This document shows, piece by piece, positions 1 through 6,471 of a stretch of 14,329 bases of DNA. A model generated the notes under the pieces. It saw nothing but the letters and a program-made list of their open reading frames with translations, ran no database searches and was not told the DNA's origin. The translations under genes were made by a program, and so were the position numbers. Within the stretch, counting starts at the first letter, position 1. Every line of letters begins with the position of its first letter. This DNA comes from JAGXTF01 sp038317095 (lineage in GTDB: Bacteria > Bacteroidota > Bacteroidia > NS11-12g > UBA955): assembly GCA_038317095.1 (NCBI GenBank), contig JBBQBB010000072.1, positions 1 to 14,329 of the forward strand. Direction: 5' to 3'.

Positions 1-89
1 TTGATTTTGTCGAGAAACAAGGCTTCTGCAAGCGGCGATCTGCAAATGTTGCCAAGGCAAACAAATAGTATTTTTAGGGGTTCGGACAC
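1..89 (-). CDS. Low-molecular-weight protein tyrosine phosphatase, 5' part only
   Basis: Read from the minus strand, the first 29 codons give a protein starting VSEPLKILFVCLGNICRSPL. This is the N-terminal P-loop of the LMW-PTP family: a short beta strand, then the CX5R(S/T) signature with nucleophile Cys11 and phosphate-binding Arg17, followed by S-P-L-A-E-A. Family members dephosphorylate phosphotyrosine or similar phosphoesters in the cytoplasm; the catalytic Asp near the C-terminus lies outside the window. The gene continues past the left edge, so its length is unknown. I chose GTG at 89 because no ATG lies in frame between it and an upstream stop near 120. The start is therefore less certain than the family, which is clear from the signature. 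It lies downstream of and in the same direction as the small lipoprotein gene, but a large hairpin separates the two. Confidence 0.88.
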   Translation of the reverse strand, partial: MSEPLKILFVCLGNICRSPLAEALFLDKI

Positions 90-142
90 TTTGCAAAAAT
101 ATATGGGAATGTTGGGGTTTTATTCGTTCCCGACGAACGGGC

Positions 143-162
143 ATAACATCTTGCGATGTTAT
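143..162. repeat. Perfect 8-bp stem hairpin between PTP and lipoprotein genes
   Basis: ATAACATC (143-150) and GATGTTAT (155-162) form a perfect stem around the loop TTGC. A smaller stem, TTCGT/ACGAA (123-127 and 133-137), sits beside it. On the minus strand both lie between the lipoprotein stop and the phosphatase start, in what would be the phosphatase leader. No T-tract follows, so I do not call a terminator. Confidence 0.5.
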
Positions 163-175
163 TGTTGTCGTGGAT

Positions 176-237
176 AACTGTGGCTAACGCAAAAATGAAC
201 AAATGCTTCGCATTTTTCATTTTTTCGAGCCACAGTT
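176..237 (-). terminator. Long imperfect hairpin at the 3' end of the small lipoprotein gene
   Basis: The arms AACTGTGGCT (176-185) and AGCCACAGTT (228-237) are perfect inverted repeats. Inside them a second stem pairs 191-206 with 210-224 (one bulged base) around a tiny TTC loop, so almost the whole 62 nt can fold. It begins within the stop codon of the minus-strand lipoprotein gene (236-238). It lacks a canonical T-run after the stem on the minus strand, so it may act as a transcript-end stabiliser or be a mobile palindromic repeat rather than a classic intrinsic terminator. Confidence 0.5.
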
Positions 238-367
238 ACATCCAACCCATCTCAACACGGGTTTTGTGGCGACCATCGCAGCCCTTTTTAGAGCCCTGGC
301 TGGCGCAACTGCCCATCACTATGCCAATAATGGCAATCAGAATTAGGTAAATTGTTGGCTTTCTCAT
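236..367 (-). CDS. Very small predicted lipoprotein (43 aa)
   Basis: The 44-codon frame begins MRKPTIYLILIAIIGIVMGS and then reaches Cys21. A basic n-region (R2, K3), a hydrophobic stretch of about 14 residues and Met-Gly-Ser before the cysteine fit a lipoprotein signal peptide of signal peptidase II type. The mature part is only 23 residues, is basic, has a second cysteine (Cys30) and ends TRVEMGWM. The gene is too short for usual ORF cut-offs. Coding status rests on the good lipobox, a near-ideal Bacteroidota promoter 14 nt upstream of the ATG and a hairpin exactly at the stop codon. It lies 71 nt downstream of the C1B peptidase gene on the same strand but has its own promoter. The function is unknown to me. 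It would be anchored in the inner or outer membrane. Confidence 0.68.
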   Translation of the reverse strand: MRKPTIYLILIAIIGIVMGSCASQGSKKGCDGRHKTRVEMGWM

Positions 368-380
368 ATTTTTATTAACG

Positions 381-411
381 CAAATTTAGTGTTAAATATT
401 GTTTATCCAAA
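381..411 (-). promoter_or_regulatory. Bacteroidota promoter of the small lipoprotein gene
   Basis: On the minus strand TTTG (411-408) is followed after exactly 19 nt by TAAATTTG (388-381), a full match to the Bacteroidota -33/-7 pattern TTTG-N19-TAnnTTTG. The predicted transcript start, about 7 nt further on, lies just before the ATG at 367. Confidence 0.72.
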
Positions 412-438
412 ATCTGTTTTAGGGTCAGAAGTGACGGT

Positions 439-1626
439 TTAATCAATATCTAGCTTTTCTTTCATCTTTTTATCCAAGGCATCTTTATGCACCATAATGC
501 TAATGGTTTTGTATTTTGTATAATTTTCGGATACGTACAAATAGCCTTGTAAATAATTTAAACTGCCCCAAGAGTTTTTTACCACATAATAATACGTGCC
601 GTTTTTCTCTCTTAACAACCCTGTAATATGCATGCCATGGTCATCGGTGGTGGTTTGTTTGTCAAACGCTTCTTGCCTATTTTCAGGGGTGATGGTTTTT
701 TCGGTGATGGGTCTGGTAAAGCCTACGCCACTTCTTGCCCCGCCAGCATCGTTATACCCTTTGTTGTCTTTGCTTTTTTGTTTCACCATGCTGTCTTCTG
801 CAGGCACTATGCCCAGTCCGTCATAGTAGGAAAAGCCTTTTTCGCTTACATCTGCAGCCCAAGCAATGCTATATCCTTTGGTTAATGCGTGGTTCATCAT
901 GCCATTGAACTCATCTAAGGGTATATTGTACGCGCTTTGCATGCTCCAATTATCAGCCACCTCTATTACAAACGGTTTGTACATGTCGTGGTGGGTAAAT
1001 GAAGTCACCATAACATAATCATCCATTTTTAAATCCAAAAACGCGGCAAAACTTTTTGGGGTATATTCTTTTCCTTGGTAGGTAAATTTTTCGGGTATTT
1101 TACCCAAATAAGCGTCCACCACACCTTCTACTGCCGCAAGCCACGAGGTTGTGAAAGTGCCCTGTGGGTTGTCTTTTAGTTTGTCCATCATGCCTTGCAG
1201 CAGGGCCACCATTTCGCTGTGGTTGTGTTTTTCTTCGCCATAATTGGTGCCTTTGTAGACCTCTTCTGGCACAATTCCGTATTTTTTTATTACCAACGGA
1301 ATGTCGTGAAATTCTCCACCTTGGTCAAAGTTGATTTTGCCATTCATGCGGATGTAATTGATGGCCTTTTCTATATAGGCATTGCGCACGATAAACATTT
1401 CGCTAAGGTTGTGTTTGCCTTTGCCCCTGCGAATCAATTCCGATTCAAAAAAGGATAATGAACTAAAACTCCAGCATGTGCTGGTGCGGCACTGGTCTTG
1501 CACAGACGTGGCTTCTGCACTGGCTATTTTTGTAAACCTATATTGGCTTCCTGGTTTGTTTACCAAGGTATCCTGTGCTTGCAATGCAACAACACCGAGA
1601 CTTAAAATAATGGCAATCCTTTTCAT
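439..1626 (-). CDS. Secreted C1B-family cysteine peptidase (bleomycin hydrolase / aminopeptidase C-like)
   Basis: The 395-residue protein starts with a signal peptide (about residues 1-17, MKRIAIILSLGVVALQA), so it is exported. The papain-fold catalytic set is visible: oxyanion Gln45 and nucleophile Cys51 in QDQCRTSTCWSF (same six-residue spacing as papain Gln19/Cys25), His330 in DDHGMHITG and Asn351 in KNSWG. The DHGM and KNSWG motifs and the long insert between them (residues about 80-320) place it in the C1B bleomycin-hydrolase branch rather than with typical papains. Cytosolic C1B enzymes are aminopeptidases; the export signal suggests the periplasm or beyond and a role in degrading peptides or proteins. 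It is complete and shows no missing catalytic residue. The ATG at 1626 directly precedes the signal peptide. The intact catalytic residues make the family certain; the exact specificity is not. Confidence 0.93.
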   Translation of the reverse strand: MKRIAIILSLGVVALQAQDTLVNKPGSQYRFTKIASAEATSVQDQCRTSTCWSFSSLSFFESELIRRGKGKHNLSEMFIVRNAYIEKAINYIRMNGKINFDQGGEFHDIPLVIKKYGIVPEEVYKGTNYGEEKHNHSEMVALLQGMMDKLKDNPQGTFTTSWLAAVEGVVDAYLGKIPEKFTYQGKEYTPKSFAAFLDLKMDDYVMVTSFTHHDMYKPFVIEVADNWSMQSAYNIPLDEFNGMMNHALTKGYSIAWAADVSEKGFSYYDGLGIVPAEDSMVKQKSKDNKGYNDAGGARSGVGFTRPITEKTITPENRQEAFDKQTTTDDHGMHITGLLREKNGTYYYVVKNSWGSLNYLQGYLYVSENYTKYKTISIMVHKDALDKKMKEKLDID

Positions 1627-1634
1627 TTGGGTTG

Positions 1635-1667
1635 CGAATATAAGTTCTAATTATTCTTTTTTTGCAA
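1635..1667 (-). promoter_or_regulatory. Possible promoter of the C1B peptidase gene
   Basis: On the minus strand TTG (1667-1665) and TATATTCG (1642-1635, one mismatch to TAnnTTTG) are 22 nt apart, and the box ends 8 nt before the ATG at 1626. Spacing and box are imperfect, so this is tentative. It overlaps the end of the upstream pseudogene. Confidence 0.3.
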
Positions 1668-2321
1668 CTGACTTGTTTTCACGTTTTAGTGCAAATACCA
1701 AGCCGATGGAAGCGGTAGGGCCAAACAACCATTTGGTTTGGTTTTTGCCACTTGGAAGCGCAGGGTCAATCCCCTATTCATAAGCAGCAGCCATACCTAT
1801 GGAGTAATCCATTGAAAAAATACTGGCCACAGGGGAACGCATGCGAAATTGGGCGGTTTGCTCCAAAATATGCATGGGCTTAAAGTTTTTTAATTCTAAA
1901 TATTTATATGAATATCGCGTTTTTGCAAAGTGTCATATATTACTGCGTATAAGTTTAATTGCTGACTTCGAAGTATGGCGTGTGTATATTGACTGCCAAA
2001 TGACAACATAGAAGTAGCATTTATTCCTTTTATTTTTATAATTCTAGAACATACAGCCCCCAAGCCAAAAAATTCAGCATCGTATGCATATACTTGCTTC
2101 CAATAATCCCTTGTATCCCACTGCCGATATTGCCTATTCTGATGAATTCTTAAGTGCATTTCTAGCAGATTGTTTGCATTTAATTTTTTTTCAATGCCCA
2201 ATGTGCCATTCTTGCCAATGGTGGTAAAATTGTAACTCATGCGTATGGAATAATTGTTTCCTTGGCTTTTTAAATTGCAAATTGAAAATAGTGCGGTGAA
2301 AATTAATACTATAATTCGCAT
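1651..2321 (-). pseudogene. Broken outer-membrane beta-barrel-like protein gene (frameshift plus internal TAG)
   Basis: An ATG at 2321 opens a 141-codon frame with a signal peptide (MRIIVLIFTALFSICNLKSQ) and alternating hydrophobic/polar strands. It stops at 1896, but an adjacent frame takes over at once (about 1912 onward) with continuous protein-like sequence including KPMHILEQTAQFRMRSPVAS and SMDYSIGMAAAYE. An in-frame TAG follows at 1776-1774. The same frame then continues with GPTASIGLVFALK, a typical last beta strand of a barrel, to a TAA at 1651. So one frameshift and one nonsense mutation split a gene of about 220 codons. It is the last of three similar genes in a row on this strand, and its ATG is separated from the stop of the preceding broken gene by a single base (2322). 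Family assignment to outer-membrane barrels is inferred from strand pattern and signal peptide only. Confidence 0.75.
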
Positions 2322-2322
2322 G

Positions 2323-2921
2323 TTATTTTTTATTTAAATTGTAAGTTAAACCAAAACTATAGGTTTGTGATGGGTCTGTATAAACATACTGGTTAATACC
2401 ATTGCCTGGCCAAAATGAGGGATAACGATACGTGCCATTCCCAATGTGCTTGTTGCACAGAAATGCATGCGTGGGTTAATTTGGTATTTTAATTTTATGC
2501 CTGTTGTAAATATATAATAATAATTGTAATCTATATAATTATTATATACTTCAGAAGTATCGCCTGGTACTGTGACTGTCGCCGTGTTTTGGCCTTTATA
2601 AAATTGAATAAAAAAATCTGACTCAAACTAAATTTAGAATTTAAATAAATTTTATTTTCTTGTTGTAGAAAAAATCCAAAATGATTAATAAAAATGTCGT
2701 TGTAACCTTGCTGATAGGCGCCATTGTTATCATAATATCGTACTTCACGATTGATTAAATATTGTATACCTTAAGCTTAAGTTAAATTTTCCTTTGAATT
2801 GATTGGATATATAAATGGTTCTTCCGTGATGTATATTCATGTAACCCAAGGATATTACCTTTGCTTTTAGGTTAAATAAAAATACAAAAAAGGTAAATAG
2901 TAGTGTGGTTATTCTTATCAT
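2323..2921 (-). pseudogene. Broken outer-membrane beta-barrel-like protein gene (three frameshifts)
   Basis: The ATG at 2921 overlaps the TGA of the upstream gene (ATGA), as in translationally coupled genes. It begins with a signal peptide (MIRITTLLFTFFVFLFNLKA) and stops at TGA 2747-2745. The sequence continues in a second frame (INREVRYYDNNGAYQQGY and onward). It shifts again around the seven-A run at 2610-2616 (plus-strand view) into a frame with YKGQNTATVTVPGDTSEVYN, and again near 2455 into a frame ending DPSQTYSFGLTYNLNKK and TAA at 2325-2323. Joined, these give about 195-200 residues with barrel-like alternation. The signal peptide (shared NLK) and the middle part resemble the following broken gene, suggesting duplication. 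Three separate shifts make decay likely, though homopolymer sequencing errors could explain at least one. Confidence 0.72.
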
Positions 2922-3703
2922 TTATCATTTTTAATTTTATTTTTTGTTAAATTACAAGTTATGCCAAAAGTTACACCAATACTTTTGCCATTTACTTTTA
3001 AAAACTGGTAGGCAATAGTTTGATTTGGATATGCAATGGTATTGTTTTCTTCAACTAATGTGCGGTTGAAATTAGAATTTAATTGTGAACCAATAAAAAC
3101 CTTATATTTTTTCGTAATAGCATAATTGTATTCTAAACCAGCACTTAAACTATAAAAAAAACCAATACCATTTCTTGTTTGGATGTAAAAATCATAAGTA
3201 TTTGGACCGAATACCCGAGTAATTTCATCATAGGGTGTATCATCATATGCGATATTAAGCATTGTAGTAAGATTTAAACTAGACTTACTGCGTGAAAATA
3301 ATTGTTGTTTTGAATAGAAGCTAAGCTCTATTATTCTTGACATAAAACTCGAGATTATAACGCTATTTTGTAGTTTATTCATGTATTTGAATTCATTGTT
3401 GTAATTTATTTTGAAAAACTTAAATTCAAAACCAAATATATTCCTGTCTTTTTGCCAATGTAATCCCACTAAAGGTGAAATGGTTACTTTTGTGTTTGTT
3501 TTGTTCGTAATATTTAAATTGTCAGAAGAGATTTCAAGTTTATTGAAATAGGTACCTAAATTTAATGCCATATTTATTTGAGAAAATAACTGGCCGTTGA
3601 AACTCAATGCTACTGTTAGTAAAATAATTTTGGAACAATCAAACCACCCTGAATTCAGGGCGGTTTGATTGTTAAACTTAGAGTTTAATAAATTTCTTGA
3701 CAT
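2918..3703 (-). CDS. Predicted outer-membrane beta-barrel protein, unassigned family
   Basis: The 261-residue frame has a signal-peptide-like hydrophobic stretch at residues about 25-41 (IILLTVALSFNGQLFSQ) and then about 215 residues of alternating polar and hydrophobic positions rich in Tyr, Phe and Asn. It ends on an amphipathic strand (SIGVTFGITCNL) and a Lys/Asn tail. This pattern is typical of small Bacteroidota outer-membrane barrels, but I recognise no named family. The ATG at 3703 overlaps the end of the upstream gene by 26 nt and forces a 40-nt palindrome into the coding sequence as residues about 11-24, ahead of the hydrophobic stretch. The true start may therefore be a non-ATG codon after the palindrome. 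It is the only intact member of a tandem set of three, and its stop overlaps the start of the next, broken copy. It probably accompanies the secreted T9SS-sorted protein encoded just upstream. Confidence 0.7.
   Translation of the reverse strand: MSRNLLNSKFNNQTALNSGWFDCSKIILLTVALSFNGQLFSQINMALNLGTYFNKLEISSDNLNITNKTNTKVTISPLVGLHWQKDRNIFGFEFKFFKINYNNEFKYMNKLQNSVIISSFMSRIIELSFYSKQQLFSRSKSSLNLTTMLNIAYDDTPYDEITRVFGPNTYDFYIQTRNGIGFFYSLSAGLEYNYAITKKYKVFIGSQLNSNFNRTLVEENNTIAYPNQTIAYQFLKVNGKSIGVTFGITCNLTKNKIKNDK
3634..3673. repeat. 40-nt near-perfect palindrome with GAATTC centre
   Basis: Positions 3634-3653 and 3654-3673 are inverted repeats with a single mismatched (wobble-capable) pair. The core is CCCTGAATTCAGGG, flanked by AATCAAACC and GGTTTGATT. 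On the minus strand it begins 5 nt after the stop codon of the T9SS-sorted protein gene and lies inside the first codons of the next open frame. It could end or process the upstream transcript, attenuate the downstream gene, or be an inserted palindromic repeat. No T-run follows on either strand. Confidence 0.8.
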
Positions 3704-4775
3704 AAATTTTGTTATTATTTGTGCTCACTACAAAATAATAATTGCCCGAGCTAAGTTGTAAATTGCTGATTTTAAGTTTATTGTCTATAAAGGGTTGATT
3801 ATTTCTGTAAATTTCTTTTCCAATTTCATTGAAAATAATTACAACTGCATTCGATAAATCTACTTCATTTATTGAGTTCAACTTTACATTAATGCTAGCA
3901 TCAACTGCAGTTGGATTTATCTCGATAACACCCTCTTCATCTGCAGCAATTATAATTTTATTAGACAACAAACTAGGCAATGAACTCGCTAATGACTCCT
4001 CGGCATGAGTAATAATTCTTACAGCAACTCGATTCATATTCACGGTATTCTCAAGTTGAATTGTTTTGTTGAAATTATTTAGCATCATAACATATCCAGA
4101 ATCTGTTGAGTTAAGTGTGACTTCAGAATTTGAAAAATTGTTGTAAGTAATTACTCCATTTTCAAGTTTAACTTCTGCCGTCCAAAGTGTTTTTCCATTT
4201 GTCAATGTAGAATCATTGTCATTATCGGTTAACCAAACAACTATTTTAAAGGAACCCCAATAACCAGAAGTGTTGATTCTTTCATACCCTGATATGCCAG
4301 TTAATGTGATTGAATACGCTGTTTTATTGATTGAAACATTACTTACTGCTATTGTGCTTGATTCAGATGCATTGGGTCCTTCTGCAGTATCGTCATTTGT
4401 TAATTGTGAGCCTAAAAAGTTGACGATATCAAAACTGCTGCATCCTCTGTAGCATCGTTTTTTAGTTGTGAAACCTGTACTTTTAAAGCCACGGAATTTT
4501 CCAAATTCTGTCTTTTGGTAGGCTCTTGTATTCGAAGTAGAACCAATAGACGCTTCCTTGACGGCACAGTAGGGTTCACATACTTCCTTAGCTCCGCCAT
4601 TCCAACCTAGTATGAAATTACATTTTACCTTGGCAAAGGCAATCCATTTATTGCCACTAGAGCAATCTTCAGACCATCTAGTTCTAAATTCACCCCATCC
4701 ATCCGCATAAGACACGTTGCTCATTAAAATTGCCACAGCAGCAACAAAGATACTTTTTAAATTGTTTATTTTCAT
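3678..4775 (-). CDS. Secreted protein with six N-terminal cysteines and a T9SS type A sorting domain
   Basis: The 365-residue protein has a signal peptide (about residues 1-24, ending NVSYA). A short domain with six cysteines follows (Cys38, 52, 66, 70, 108, 112), including two CX3C pairs, so up to three disulfides are possible. A Ser/Thr/Asn-rich beta-sandwich-like region runs from about 125 to 280. The last 80 residues (LSSGNYYFVVSTNNNKIYVKKFIKL region) match the type A C-terminal sorting domain of the type IX secretion system. That domain is normally cleaved as the protein is carried over the outer membrane and released or attached to the surface. I do not recognise the cysteine domain. 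The gene heads the minus-strand train of barrel-like proteins and lies divergent from an XRE-family regulator across 78 bp. No convincing -33/-7 pair is visible for it, which would fit repression or activation by a partner. Confidence 0.85.
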   Translation of the reverse strand: MKINNLKSIFVAAVAILMSNVSYADGWGEFRTRWSEDCSSGNKWIAFAKVKCNFILGWNGGAKEVCEPYCAVKEASIGSTSNTRAYQKTEFGKFRGFKSTGFTTKKRCYRGCSSFDIVNFLGSQLTNDDTAEGPNASESSTIAVSNVSINKTAYSITLTGISGYERINTSGYWGSFKIVVWLTDNDNDSTLTNGKTLWTAEVKLENGVITYNNFSNSEVTLNSTDSGYVMMLNNFNKTIQLENTVNMNRVAVRIITHAEESLASSLPSLLSNKIIIAADEEGVIEINPTAVDASINVKLNSINEVDLSNAVVIIFNEIGKEIYRNNQPFIDNKLKISNLQLSSGNYYFVVSTNNNKIYVKKFIKL

Positions 4776-4787
4776 CCTACAAATTCA

Positions 4788-4876
4788 GGCAATAAAAAAA
4801 CAATTTGCTATCGGGCAATAAATATTATATGTTTGTAGAGATAATGCTTTAGTTTGAAAAGACTAATAGGCAATAA
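4788..4876. promoter_or_regulatory. Three GGCAATAA repeats around the XRE promoter (possible operators)
   Basis: The 8-mer GGCAATAA occurs at 4788-4795, 4814-4821 and 4869-4876, all in the same orientation. The first two extend to GGCAATAAA. One copy lies between the -33 and -7 elements of the XRE promoter, one upstream of it next to the start of the divergent gene, and one just inside the XRE coding region. This layout would suit autoregulation by the XRE protein, but the motif is AT-rich and short, so chance is possible. Confidence 0.35.
4804..4835 (+). promoter_or_regulatory. Bacteroidota promoter of the XRE regulator gene
   Basis: TTTG (4804-4807) and TATGTTTG (4828-4835, full match to TAnnTTTG) are separated by 20 nt. 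The predicted transcript start, around 4842, leaves a leader of roughly a dozen bases before the TTG start codon at 4854. Confidence 0.7.
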
Positions 4877-5234
4877 CATTCGGAATTATAGAAATTTAAG
4901 GGGCATTACCCAATTTCACTTGGCTACCGATTTGGGCGTATCCCAAAGCTTGGTAAGCGATTGGGAAAACAATAAGGCTTCACCAAGCATTAAAGATTTG
5001 TATGAGATTTGTGAACTTTTTGAGGTGTCCATTGCTGAGATATTGGAAATTGAAACCATGCTTAGCTACAAAGCAGTAAAGAACGAAAATGTGAAATTGG
5101 CACAAATGCAAGAAAATTTCAATCCTTTGGGTATTGAAAATATCAATAATCTTTATATTATATTTTTAGAATTGCAAAAGCAGCAAATTCTATTGGCAGA
5201 AAAACTTTTGAAATTAATCCCCCCCCCTAAATAA
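4854..5234 (+). CDS. XRE-family helix-turn-helix transcriptional regulator
   Basis: The 126-residue protein carries an HTH_3/Cro-CI-type DNA-binding domain at residues about 5-62. The signature is clear: RNLRGITQFHLATDLGVSQS (positions 13-32), then VSDWENNKASPS with the conserved Trp37-Glu38 and Pro44. The rest (about 85-122) is a Leu/Gln/Lys-rich helix that could form a coiled coil for dimerisation. The start is TTG at 4854: an upstream ATG at 4844 runs into a stop after two codons, and no later ATG precedes the HTH. It is divergent from the T9SS-sorted protein gene and probably controls that promoter region and itself. The last codons fall in a run of nine C (5219-5227), giving Pro-Pro-Pro-Lys. 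Slippage there would only trim or extend the tail by a few residues. The family is certain; the regulon is inferred. Confidence 0.9.
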   Translation: MKRLIGNNIRNYRNLRGITQFHLATDLGVSQSLVSDWENNKASPSIKDLYEICELFEVSIAEILEIETMLSYKAVKNENVKLAQMQENFNPLGIENINNLYIIFLELQKQQILLAEKLLKLIPPPK

Positions 5235-5241
5235 GGTAGCC

Positions 5242-5269
5242 TAAATAATTTAAATTCTAAAATTATTTA
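5242..5269. terminator. AT-only hairpin between convergent genes
   Basis: TAAATAATTT (5242-5251) and AAATTATTTA (5260-5269) form a 10-bp stem with an 8-nt loop in the 46-bp gap between the XRE gene and the convergent acyltransferase gene. It contains no G-C pairs, so it would be weak, but it is placed to serve both transcripts. Confidence 0.35.
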
Positions 5270-5280
5270 AATATTTTAAA

Positions 5281-6315
5281 CTAGCCCTTAAACGGACTCC
5301 TCAATGTAAATGGTGTTTGTTTGTAAAACCTTTTTTTGTAAAAGGCAACACATTTAAATAGCAAATTGCTTTTGGCATAAATTACAAAACTGTTGGCTAA
5401 GGGTTCTGCGCCCAGCGTGCTTTTTATTTCTGTGGCAGTGCGCCCTAAATTTATTTTTTCCAATTTATTTTCGATACCTATTTTAATTAAATCGTGCATC
5501 ATTCTTTGGTACAATTGTGTTTCTTTGGATTCTAGAAAATTGTATCCCACTTGCATGGCCATCATATATTTGCCCAGCCTAACCCAAGAAATAAAGCCGC
5601 AAATATGGTCGTTTAAATAATAGACATTAAAATGAAAATCGGGTCCAAAATGGGCTCTATAATATTTTAAAACCGTCTCGAGATTAGAAGGCATTGCAAT
5701 GATTTTATCTCGCAAGGTTTCTTTTAACAATTGGGCACATTGGGCAATTAAACTGTCGTCCATTTCAAGGCCTGAAAATTGTTTGGATGTAATGTTTTTA
5801 CTTAATTCGAAAACTTTATTGGCACGAATCCTGTATTTGGATTGCATTGCCGCCAAATAATTCTCATATACATTCCATTCGTTTCTCAACGATAAAACCA
5901 TAAAAGGTTCGGCAGGAAATACAACTCCGTGGTTATTTGAATCAGGTATGCCTTCTATATTTAAAACCATGCAGCCGCAATCTTGGTTTGGGATGAATTG
6001 GAACTGACTCCAACCATTATTTGGGTCTACTTTGGGGAAAAAATACCCCGGCGCACAAGAATTACCAGCCAACAAGATGGCATGGTGTTTTAAGAAAAAA
6101 TTAACAATATGCATGCCCACCCTAGAAACATAATGACCGGTGGGTTTGCTTAGGTGCATCCATGAAATGGGGAAAGTGCCAAAATCATTGGCAGCAATAC
6201 CTGCATAATTGTCAAACTGACCAAAAAGGCCTGCATTGGAGATTTCGCATATTTCAGCCGGAGGTAATATGTCTTCTTTGTAGTGTTGTTCTCCTTGAAT
6301 TTGAATTCCGTCCAT
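5281..6315 (-). CDS. GNAT-fold N-acyltransferase (FemAB / Acetyltransf_6-like)
   Basis: With the ATG at 6315 the protein has 344 residues and no signal peptide, so it is cytoplasmic. Two halves are visible: an N-terminal substrate-side half and a C-terminal half with the segments AAMQSKYRIRANKVFEL, HFNVYYLNDHICGFISWV and NLGRTATEIKSTLGAEP. These resemble BioF2/FemAB-like GNAT proteins of Bacteroidota, in which the R-T-A-x-E-I-K segment is well conserved. Such enzymes move an acyl or aminoacyl group onto an amine, but no substrate can be read from the sequence, and there are no cell-wall or polysaccharide genes beside it. A TTG at 6327 would add four residues; I prefer the ATG. It converges with the XRE gene and diverges from the M49-like peptidase gene. 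Confidence 0.75.
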   Translation of the reverse strand: MDGIQIQGEQHYKEDILPPAEICEISNAGLFGQFDNYAGIAANDFGTFPISWMHLSKPTGHYVSRVGMHIVNFFLKHHAILLAGNSCAPGYFFPKVDPNNGWSQFQFIPNQDCGCMVLNIEGIPDSNNHGVVFPAEPFMVLSLRNEWNVYENYLAAMQSKYRIRANKVFELSKNITSKQFSGLEMDDSLIAQCAQLLKETLRDKIIAMPSNLETVLKYYRAHFGPDFHFNVYYLNDHICGFISWVRLGKYMMAMQVGYNFLESKETQLYQRMMHDLIKIGIENKLEKINLGRTATEIKSTLGAEPLANSFVIYAKSNLLFKCVAFYKKRFYKQTPFTLRSPFKG

Positions 6316-6435
6316 TGCAGCATGCAAAGGTCACTAACTATTTTGAGTCTGGTAATTTTTAAACCGAAAAAAGCATGGGTTTGTCGTGAAATTGCTGAAA
6401 AAAAAGAAAAATTCACCAAATCCAAGGGCACTATA

Positions 6436-6443
6436 TAAATTTG
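6436..6443 (+). promoter_or_regulatory. -7 box upstream of the M49-like peptidase gene
   Basis: TAAATTTG matches TAnnTTTG exactly and lies 28 nt before the ATG at 6472. No TTG sits at the expected distance upstream; TTC at 6412-6414 is the nearest candidate. The rest of the 156-bp divergent gap (6316-6471) shows no gene. Confidence 0.5.
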
Positions 6444-6471
6444 CACGATTCTTGAAAAGAATAAAGCAATC

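Noticed and set aside
1..174. Open plus-strand frame from the first base to a TAA at 172-174
   Set aside because: The minus strand of the same stretch encodes the unmistakable LMW-PTP P-loop; the plus frame has no recognisable features.
156..350. 64-codon plus-strand frame
   Set aside because: It runs through the hairpin and antisense to the small lipoprotein; the minus-strand gene has a promoter and lipobox.
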